Below the pieces are notes generated by a model. It saw nothing but the letters and a program-made list of their open reading frames with translations, had not been told where the DNA came from and did not search any database. A stretch of DNA of 64,000 nucleotides from the NCBI GenBank assembly GCA_019916065.1, contig CM034236.1, positions 10,339,334 through 10,403,333 on the forward strand. Reading direction: 5' to 3'. The position numbers were made by a program, and so were the translations under genes. Shown here piece by piece: positions 55,776 to 64,000 of this stretch (its first letter is position 1; every line of letters starts with the position of its first letter). This stretch comes from Vitellaria paradoxa (taxonomy: Eukaryota; Streptophyta; Magnoliopsida; Ericales; Sapotaceae).

Positions 55776-58640
55776 TTAACATTTGTTGTAAGGGTTTGTA
55801 GCTATTTCGTAGGAAAAAACGTCAAGGTACTCCTCGGCTGCACTCCTTATAATTTCATCAGCAAGCCAGTTAAGGCATTCCTCAATCAATTCATCGGCAG
55901 TTCTAAAGAAACAAAGACAGAGAAAAATAAAACAAGATTAGAGAAAAATCAAACTACTTTCATTCACTTAGAGTTAAAAGTTCTATATTACATCCGAATA
56001 AAAGAAAAAATATACATATGTACAAGAAGGCTCACTTCTCTCCTCCCTTAGTAGGATCACTCTCCACTATTAGACCAATCTGTTCAAGCGCCTGGGAGGT
56101 GTCCTTCTGAGCACTATCCACCTCAACCTCCCCCTCGTCAATTGTTTCTTTGACTGTATGAATTGAGGGAGTTTGAGGTGGACGCTCAAAGCTGAACTGG
56201 GGAATTGGGCGTTCTGGATCAGGATAAGGGACCTCCTTGTATATGGGATTGGTGGGATCAACATTGTTCTTCTTCATTGCGGCCTCCCAACTCTCAAGAA
56301 AGAAGTCGTTGTGAGCATCCCTCATCTGATCCACGCAATCATTAATCTGGGCTTCCACTTCAGCTTTGGCATTGTCCTCGGCTTCTCGGAGGGCAGCTTC
56401 TTTCTCTGCCAGGGCTCGAGTCTTCAGTGCAAGCTCTGCCCGAAGGTTGACAAGCTCTTGCTTCGATCTCTCTTGCTCGGCCCTGGAAGCCTCCAACTCC
56501 TTCAAGAGTAATTCCTGTCCAGTTTTCGTGGAGGACAACTCAATCTCGGCCCTGGAAAGTTTGCCCTTGACCTCTAACAGCTCCTCGTCTTTACGAGTTA
56601 GGATTTTATCCATTGATTGCACACGAGCGATGCTTCCAGCAACTTGGCCAAGGGCAGTGTTGAGTTGATGCTCAATCTCTTTATTTTCATCTCGAAGCTG
56701 ACTCATCTCTTTTGCCAGAGCGTCATTGCTGGATTGGAGATTCTTGTTCTCCTTCTCCAAGGACCTCACACTCGCTTTCAATTCCCTTATGTCCGTCTTA
56801 TCTTGCTCGGCTCTGGCTTCGGAGGCTCGGCTCCGAGCAATTAACTCCATTGTGTGGAGAGAAGTCTGCAGAAAGAACAGAAAGTTAGGAAAAATTATAA
56901 TAACGAAAGGATTCACATAAAGGAATATTATGGTACTTACAGAGACGATGTTCTTCATCAGAGTCTTGTGGATATCCTCCGTCCTATTTTTCCTCGTGTT
57001 ATGAACGTTCCGAGGAGGGAGGATACCCTTGAGATACTCCTCGGCATGGTTGAAGGCTGTATCTTGGATAGTGAAGGGACGGCCTTGAGGGTGCTCGAGG
57101 CTGGGAATAAGGATTTCTGGAATAAATGGAGGGGAGTCTCGAATCGGATTGGCCGGATACTCAATGGCCAGAGGCACGGGCCCAATTGGTTGAGCAGGTA
57201 ACGGCTCGGAGGTTCTTGGTGGTGCGTCTTTGGTGGGCGGCACGACCTTGGAAGGTGCTGGCCCTCTCGCGGCGTCCTCCTTCGGCAGCTTCGCCTGCTC
57301 GGCCGTTGGAGCTGCGTCCGCAGATTGTGTCTTGGTCCTCTTCTGCTCAGGAGGACCAGATGGTCTCTTCTGAGCTGCCTCCTGCTCCTTCCCTTTCTCC
57401 ATTTTAACCTTCATTATCTGCTCGGCAGTTGAAGGAGCAGGGGCTCTCCCCTCATCAGTCTTCCTCTTCCCACCAGCCTTTTGCTCGTCGGCCTTCTTCT
57501 TCTGGGCCTCTCCAGCCCTTTGTCCTTTTGCCTTTGCCATGGCGAGCTTCTTGTAATCGATTTTTGGGGCCATGACTTCTTCTTCTCCCCCTTCTAAATC
57601 TGAAAAGTAGTCGAAGACAGGGGGTATCTCAACTTCTTCTTCTTCTTCTTCCTCTTCCTCCTCGTCCAAAAGAACAAATCGTCGCTTCCTCGGCTGTTCG
57701 GAAGGCTCAGGAACTGCTACCTGAGGGGTTTGAACTTGCTCGGCAATAAATGGAATAGCGAATGGAGGGGGGCGAGTCCACCCTGGATGCCTTAAGGCGT
57801 AGTAGTTCTCTTTCTCTTCAGCAGAAGCCCGGAACCACCACTGAAGACGCCTGATAGCCTCCGAGGTTGCGAAACCTTGAGGGGGGGCGATGAACGTCTG
57901 ATGAGAGGGGGTGAAGTTGAACAGAATCGAAACCGCTCTGGCGAAGGGATAGAGATCTGGACCCCCGAGGAATTTGAACACCTCCTTCAAATGGTCCTTG
58001 TCAGCACGAATGCCAGTAGCCCAGAACTTCTTTAACTGAACACCTGCACAGATATTAAATCAAACAGTTAGCATGCTTAGAAGTGATGGTAAAATGCCGA
58101 AGAAGAATAAGAACTGGTAGCATTTGAAATCAACCAACCTAGGCCCAAAGAACCCCGAGGGACGATTGGAAAACGATCTTCGTCTGGATCGTGTGTCCAG
58201 TGACCTGTGACGACGCACAGGTTACTTTCCGACTTAATCGTATCAGGCAGCATGTGGACCAAGGCATTTTCTGGTCGGGATTTCAGGTACCACCTGTTCT
58301 CATCCTTCCTCACCTTCTGGATTGAGTAACAGTAAAGAAGATCGTATTCGGATATGTGGAATCCGTATCGCCTGTTTATTTCTATTACCCCATTAACGAT
58401 TCTATAAAAGTTGTGGGTGAGGTTCCTAGGGCCAAGGTCCAGAATGCTCATCATAGAGCGAAGAAAGGGGTGCAGGGGGAACCTAAGGCCACCTTCGGTG
58501 ATTGCCACTATGGGGAATTCTCCTGTTTCACGCTCGCCTTGTTCGGCGAGCCTGATACCTACGTTCTGAGGAATCTGGTATTTCTCCTTGAAAATCCTAA
58601 CTTTCTCCTCAGAACTTAGCTCGTTTGCGAGTCTACCCAT
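55776..58640 (-). CDS. Antisense gene of the Tat element: Transposase_28-like N-terminus, coiled coil; four-exon model
   Basis: Exons in order 58139-58640, 56941-58043, 56036-56865 and 55776-55902. Introns are 95, 75 and 133 bp, with GTTGGT/GCAG, GTAAGT/CTGCAG and GTGAGC/TTTAG borders. Joined length is 2562 nt, an exact 853 codons plus TAA. The 75-bp intron is in frame and stop-free, so it could also be retained, and exon 3 has its own TGA at 56032 if the last intron is not removed. N-terminal part (FPLHPFLRSMMSILDLGP..NF-RIVNGVIEIN) resembles the putative gypsy-type transposon domain (Transposase_28, PF04195). Next come an acidic EEEEEEEEEVE run, a Lys/Ala/Pro-rich middle, then a long heptad-like coiled coil (exon 3). 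Antisense extra ORFs between integrase and 3' LTR are known from Tat elements; their function is unknown. A host-gene origin is possible. Confidence 0.8.
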
Positions 58641-59132
58641 AACGGAAAATTTGAAGTAAAAAGAGAATTAACTCACCGGGAACGAAGAACGACGGGAAGG
58701 GTGAAAGCTCGCGGAGACGAAAACTCAGAGGGAAAGAAGCAAGGGAAATCTGATGACTCGAATCGCGGAAAAGAAGTAAGAGAAGATGAATCAGGTATAT
58801 ATGTATATGTGTATGTATCTGTGAGGGTAACCGAAGCGTTTCCAACGAAAAGGCAATGGGCGGTAAAAATGGCATTTATTACCGCCCCAATTTTCAAATT
58901 TCTGACCATTCACGTTTTAACACCTCGTATCTGGGAAACCGCGTAAGCGGCGCAGCAGATGAAAAGCTGAAAGGGCACTGCGCGTGTCGTCACGAGGAGA
59001 GAGAAAAGTCCAATCAGATTTGATGCGCGTCAGGGAGATACTAAACGACAAACTGCGTAGGAGGGTTGAAGGATCAGTGAGGTAAGGTTATTCTGCTCTG
59101 CTACTCTGCTCGGAAAATATCTTTTCCCAACC
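58641..59132 (-). promoter_or_regulatory. Upstream region of the antisense gene
   Basis: Non-coding on both strands, between the antisense ATG and the polypurine tract. On the minus strand ATATATACC-type TATA-like sequence lies at about 58795-58812, some 160 bp before the ATG. By position this should drive the antisense gene; not proven. Confidence 0.4.
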
Positions 59133-59147
59133 AGAGTGGGGGCAAAA
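59133..59147 (+). other. Polypurine tract of the gypsy element
   Basis: AGAGTGGGGGCAAAA directly before the LTR's TGTTGGGC. Confidence 0.9.
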
Positions 59148-60050
59148 TGTTGGGCATAATAATACTAAAGCTGTACTCTTGCCGAACAAGTTTAGTCTGG
59201 TGCCACGTGGCACAGTGCCGAGCATATTCACATAAGCCACGTAGTCACTCGCCGGGCACGTTCCGTCTGGACACGTGGCATCCCGCCGAACAACTGATTA
59301 TTGGCACGAGAGTCCACGTGAGTGTTATACGTGAGTACACGATTTAGAGTTAGTGTTCCAAAGAGTACCTTGAACCTCGACATCAATAAACAATGTATTA
59401 CCACGTGGCTATAGCCGAGGATCTTGGAAGCTAGTTTGCTCGGCTATCTGTCGACGGCCAGTAAATGTCAAACCTAGGACCCACAGCCTTTAAAGAAGGC
59501 TCGTGACCATAAATGCACCTTAGTTAGGATTAAACTAGGTACTTGTCTCTGGAGATGTAACTAAATCGGTCCATCTCGTCACGATTTGGTGGCTGATGTG
59601 ACAGGAAGACAGTCTGACCCTGAAATTCCGGTTGTAATGCCGTGTTAAACCGCCAGAAGCATTAAATGAAAGGCACGGTGTATTAATGAGGGGTCTGAGG
59701 CATTAAATGAAGGGGAAGGGCATTTAAAGCAAGAGTAGAAAAGAGGGACACGACAGTGTGCGTAACGTCAAGTCATAGGTATGCTGTAATCATCACTCAG
59801 ACCACTATATATGGAATATCCTACTGAACCACAGAGGTAAGCTGACTATTGCCGACTTAAGCTTTGACTCCCTTATCTCCATAAAACTTCCTTTTTTAAG
59901 CGACTTGCTGACTTAATCATCGGAGGGTTTTCCGGCCTGAGACCTCCTCTCCGGCCGTTACCTCTCTTTCTGTCTTTGTTCGGCAGGTCGGCGATTGCAT
60001 TTCCGGTTGGCGTGGTCAGCAGTTCCGGCGGTAATTTCTACTGCCGAACA
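59148..60050 (+). repeat. 3' LTR of the gypsy element (903 bp)
   Basis: Starts TGTTGGGC after the polypurine tract and ends GCCGAACA, with short inverted ends TGTTGG / CCGAACA. The right border is confirmed by the ARD flank that resumes at 60051. A TATA box ACTATATATGG lies at about 59802-59812, placing U3/R near 59840. No second LTR exists in the window. Confidence 0.92.
59204..59407. promoter_or_regulatory. Four G-box (CACGTG) motifs in the LTR U3
   Basis: CACGTG at 59204-59209, 59272-59277, 59315-59320 and 59402-59407. The first is inside the perfect 14-bp palindrome GTGCCACGTGGCAC. CACGTGGC is the core bound by plant bZIP (ABF/GBF) and bHLH (PIF) factors, so stress- or light-dependent transcription of the element is plausible but inferred. 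Confidence 0.75.
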
Positions 60051-60172
60051 TGCTAATTCTTTAAACAAAAATGAAAAAAAAAAAAAGTAAAAAAGTGGGA
60101 CGTGTTGGATTGTCAATAATTGTTTAGATCTTTTATATAAAAATAATATTTAATGTTCAAACATTAAAATAG
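60051..60172 (+). repeat. Resumed 3' flank of ARD copy 3
   Basis: Matches 29593-29705: TGCYNATTCTTT, GGATTGTCAATAANTG.TTAG and AATATTTAATGTTCAAACA. Similarity ends at about 60172, marking the right edge of the duplicated segment. Confidence 0.88.
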
Positions 60173-61500
60173 AAAAAAAAAACTTTTAAATACTTTCAAA
60201 ATCGTAAAATAATCCGCTATAGTCTTATTAAAAAAAATTGTGTGATTCACATAAGGGGAAAAAAAATGACACATCGGATGATAAACAACCTCTCCTGTTT
60301 TAATATAAAAGTTAAATGCAAAAGATAAAATGTAATGTTTAAACACTAAAAAAAATAAATACTTCGAGCAATAATAAAATGATTCACTGTAAAATTACAA
60401 AATAAAAAAAAATTGTAACATTGTCGTTCATTTTAAATAAAAAAATAAAAAAGTGTAATATGTACCATGTTAGGTGTTAGTGGCACTTAAAAATGTCATT
60501 CTAATAAGAAGGATTAACTTATTTTATGATACATTAAATGCTAAAATATACATTATTTTTAACACTTTCAAATATTCTTACGTTTTATATTTTAAGAACT
60601 GTTACTTTATGATATGTTAGCGGCATTACGAAATGCCATTATAGAGACTTTACTATTTTAAAAATTATTACTGTGTGATCCTTATGTGGTATAATAAAAT
60701 GTCATTATTCAATTGAAACTTAAAAAATTTGATTTATTTTATTTTAATTGGTGTTGATCTCAGTTCGCTAATTAAAAATTAATAAATTTAATTTACTTTA
60801 CTTCAATTTATTTTGTTAGATATTTAAGGAAGTTCCATACAAAATTCGAACCACACATAATTGTATTGTATCAAACAACGTTAAGTTGTCACAATTTTGG
60901 CTTCGTTAGATTTGTAAACAAACTCCAAAAAATTTTATAAATCTCTGTTAACTCTATATCACATCTGTTAACTTTATATCACATCAATTTTTTTTTCTTT
61001 CATTGCACGTATTACGAATTTTTAATTTATCTCACTTTATCTTACTCCAAACTCACCCTTTGTGTTAAGTATAGAAAAAATTACCCCCTGATATCAAGTT
61101 AACAAAAATAATAAACTCATACTTAGCTAAAGTTTTTTATTATACCTTAATACTACTATTTTTTTTGTGTTTTTATCATTGAGCATTTATTTTAATGTAA
61201 ATATTTTTTTAGACAATATATTTGCTCATTTTTTTAACAATAATTTTCTAAAATATGAATAAAAATATATTTTTCAAGAAATATCTTATGTTGAAACACA
61301 AAAATTTTTTTAAATATGACAACGTTATTTTATTCATAAAAGATTAAGATTATATTTAAATTTTTTTTATTAATTTTGATATCAGTCATTTTTATGATAT
61401 CTGAATTTAGATCATTAAATTAAATTTTAACGGCTTACATATATTTACGTATCCTTAATCTTCAACTCAATCATTCAAATATCACATAATTAATATCAAA
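60173..61500. other. Intergenic, AT-rich, no gene recognised
   Basis: Non-coding. AATGTTTAAACACTAAAA (60330) echoes the ARD flank, so an older local repeat may be present. Contains the MITE 60902-61062. Confidence 0.5.
60902..61062. mobile_element. Small Tourist-like MITE
   Basis: Related to 37141-37287 (GATTTGTAAACAAA, TTTTATAAATCTCTGTTAAC, GTATTACGAATTTTTAATTTA). Contains an internal direct doubling of CTGTTAACT.TATATCACAT. Confidence 0.68.
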
Positions 61501-61504
61501 ATAG

Positions 61505-61790
61505 GTGTATGTGACCGCTCTAGAATGGTAAGCACATCATACAACTGACGTCAATTCTGAGATGTCGATTTTTTAGGCTCGTCGAAAACCATTTCGTGGT
61601 CGACACGTCGTATATCATTCTCAGACGGGGAGTTATTTTGACGCTCTTTAACAGCGAGTGGGCCTCCTGAAGGTCAATGCTAATTTAACAAAGCAACGGG
61701 CGCTGCCACGTGGCCTCTCACCGACGACGAATAACCGTGGGTGGTCCGATGACTGCAAACCGCAGTTTAATACTGAAACCCTACCAAGTA
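61505..61790. promoter_or_regulatory. GC-richer island with TGACGTCA and a G-box (promoter-like, gene not seen)
   Basis: Stands out from the AT-rich surroundings. TGACGTCA at 61546-61553 and GCCACGTGGC at 61705-61714 are palindromic bZIP-type sites. CGTCGA and CCGACGACG words are also present. No coding sequence that I recognise follows within the window on either strand, so it may be a relic or a promoter facing an undetected gene. Confidence 0.35.
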
Positions 61791-64000
61791 ATATTTTGAT
61801 ACACCTAAACTACCCTTTGAATTTTATAAATAAATATTTCATTTAAGAGATTCCCCCGGATATTGAGGTGGAGCTTGGATGGCAAAAAAATATATATGAA
61901 AAATACAAAATATTGATGTAAAAATAATATGGGATATAGGATGTGTTTAGAGTAATAAAAAGTGAGATAAAATATGATTTGAGAAAATTTTTTACGTTTG
62001 TTGCACACATTTCAAATGGTATATTTTTTATATGAATAGTAGGATTTCTATTTCGACATATTAAATTTTCGTTTGGACGATTTAAAATTTTTTATCATTC
62101 ATGCCTTTTTTGCAGACCAAACCAACTCAAAATGATTTTTATTACAATCCGTTTGAATGGAAGTTGGTTGTGCGAATTTGTTAGAATAATTTCTACAACC
62201 GTAGAAAAAATACTTATAAGGAGTGTCATTCAGTAGCTCGGGAATTCGTGATGAGAATGGTAAATAAATTTTTGCTGTTTGATTAACTGAATTCTAATTA
62301 TTGACTTTTTTTTAGAAGGTATTGAATTTTTTTCGAATTTCGAGAAGGTAAAAATGTAATAAAGATTTTCAGAAATTTTCATCGAAATTTGGTGCACCAA
62401 ACGCACCAAATTTTAATTAGAAGAAAGTACAAAAAATTCGTAAAAGTTGATAAGTTTTTGTAGGTTTTAGATTTCCAAACGACACCTGAAATATTAAAAT
62501 AAGCGATAACTTTATGCATATAACTAAAATTTTCTTATGGTAGAAGATCTATGCAAAAAATTCTAAATGAAAAAAAAAATGATATTGATAAAAAAAAAGT
62601 TTAATTTTTGCCAAAGTAATTATAAATAATAAACTAAATCAAAATAAAATAAATATTTCAACATTGAACAAGAGGTCATAGTGATTTGATTCGGAAAAAA
62701 AATATGAAAAATTATATAATTATAAAAAAAAAACGTGGAATAAATATTTACGTTATGAGAATAAAATTAAGTTTTTTTCCGTTTTATTATCTACACTGTT
62801 ACAAAAAGTAAGCATTAGGTGCCATAGTGAGATTTTAAATTTTATAAAACTCAAATTTTGAATAAAGCGTTTTAGTTTCTTTAAATAATCTTCAATCTCC
62901 ACTCAAATTTAAACTTTTAAATGAAACAATTTCTAAAAATTACTCATAATTAAGTCATTTTACAAGTTTAAAATTTTTAATCACTGTATTATTTTACTTT
63001 TATATCCTCGGTTAAATTACGTAAATGAAATGATAACCACACATATTGTACGTACACACATCTAATATTTGATAATACAAGCTATTTAGTACCATAAAAA
63101 GTGCAACTTTAGAACAGGGCACAATACATGTTATGTTAGATTTTGATTAGATGTTTAGTAAAAATTTATAAAAATTAGAGAAAATTTTAGAAAATTAGTA
63201 GAAGTTTAAAAATTTTGATAAAATTTAGTAAAAGTTAAAGAAAGTTGAAAATTTTTGATAAAAAACTATTTTTTGGTTAAATATTGGAATAAGTTGTCAA
63301 TCAATAAAAATAGTTGAAATTAACTTAACTGTTTAAACTAGCTAAGTCACTGAGGATTTGTTAGTTCTTTGTTTACATTGAAATTATCAAATTAATAGCC
63401 GAACATATAATTTTAGATTTTAAATGAAGCAAAGCTTTTTAGAAAAAATTAAATTAAACATTCGCGTTAAAAAATTTATTTTGAGTAACTAAAAACTTAA
63501 AATTACAAACACAGAGAAGTTTTGTAAATAGGGTAGTCTAAAATTTTGAAAAACATATTCTTTAACTATAAATTCGGAGAGGATGTATGTTCGAAAAAAT
63601 ATTTACTTCCTTGATGGTCACAATTATTTGGCTCATGGGTCTTATAGAATGGATTATGAACTTGAAACTTATAAATTTTTAGGAATAAGTTTAATGTTGA
63701 CCCCACTTTAGGAGGTTCTTCGTTAATAAAAAAAATATTAGTCTTGTAAAGTAGCTTAAAGTCTAAATTTTAATATTTAGAAAAGAGTTAATTGTTTTTC
63801 TACTTTGAGGGTATTTTTTGACACAAAATAAAATAAAAATATACTCTAGTATAAAAGTTTTACTTTTTTTTTTTTTTTGAATTCAACCCCTCGCAGGTCC
63901 ACAAAAAAAAAAAAAAAGAATAAAAGAAAAATACTTATTCTTTTTAAATGTTATACATGAATTTTGAATTTGTAAATAAAAACTAAATAAGGAATAAGAT
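61791..64000. other. Intergenic, AT-rich, no gene recognised
   Basis: Non-coding to the window end. TTTAGTAAAAATTTATAAAAATTAG-like short repeats occur at 63150-63250, and similar ones near 62420-62480 and 16650-16790, suggesting one more dispersed AT-rich family. Confidence 0.5.

Larger units (their letters stand above)
52607..60050 (+). mobile_element. Ty3/gypsy retrotransposon, Tat-lineage, 5'-truncated
   Basis: Contains the end of pol (second RNase H and integrase, to 54637), a long 3' region with tandem repeats, an antisense gene (55776-58640), a polypurine tract (59133-59147) and a complete 3' LTR (59148-60050). The 5' LTR, gag, protease and reverse transcriptase are missing. An extra RNase H before integrase and a long, gene-bearing 3' region are features of the Tat lineage. 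It lies inside the third ARD copy's 3' flank. That flank ends at about 52606 and resumes exactly at 60051 (TGCTAATTCTTT against TGCCGATTCTTT at 29593), with about 525 bp of host sequence missing, so one deletion took the element's 5' half with the adjoining host DNA. Confidence 0.9.

Noticed and set aside
57126..57407. Plus-strand frames opposite the antisense gene
   Set aside because: Shadows of the minus-strand exon 2, whose splicing and domain content are coherent.

Overview
The window is nuclear DNA of a flowering plant, almost certainly a eudicot. It is AT-rich, its genes have plant-type GT-AG introns, and it carries copia and Ty3/gypsy (Tat-lineage) retrotransposons, tRNA-derived SINEs and many small TAA-flanked MITEs. 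Species cannot be read from the sequence. Five host genes or gene pieces are supported: the last 69 codons of a chlorophyllase-2-like gene (2-211, +); a two-exon EPFL4/5/6-type secreted cysteine-rich peptide gene (17400-17860, -); a seven-exon acireductone dioxygenase (ARD) gene of the methionine salvage cycle (22254-28870, +); an intronless 1233-residue CC-NB-ARC-LRR resistance gene (39443-43144, +); and, in its wake, broken copies of the NLR tail and of ARD exons 4-7.

Layout. 1-17400: chlorophyllase tail, then AT-rich intergenic DNA holding a decayed but structurally complete copia element on the minus strand (4137-9243, two LTRs, near-matching 5-bp target duplication), two related PIF/Harbinger-like MITEs of about 0.7 kb, and AT-rich terminal-inverted-repeat elements. 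17400-29000: EPFL and ARD genes; ARD intron 1 is about 4.25 kb and filled with copia remnants of both orientations. 29000-39440: gene-free, with two related SINEs bounded by 13-14 bp target duplications, an inverted-repeat-bounded element holding a roughly 146-bp satellite, and a roughly 1.8-kb tandem duplication whose two units carry different insertions.

39440-52600: the NLR gene followed by a tandem array in which NLR-tail relics, a shared spacer and ARD exons 4-5 (twice) or 4-7 (once) are joined. The same NLR-spacer/ARD-exon-4 junction occurs in both ARD copies, so a single fusion was later duplicated. The third ARD copy is interrupted by the 3' half of a Tat-lineage Ty3/gypsy element (52607-60050). 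That element carries a long antisense gene for which a coherent four-exon, 853-residue model can be built, and a 903-bp LTR with four CACGTG boxes. The interrupted ARD 3' flank resumes exactly after the LTR. 60172-64000 is AT-rich with no recognised gene but one GC-richer, promoter-like island.

No operon-like cooperation is expected. ARD, EPFL and NLR have unrelated jobs (methionine recycling, developmental signalling, immune sensing). What links the right half is duplication history: the NLR locus has been shuffled together with pieces of the ARD gene 11 kb upstream.
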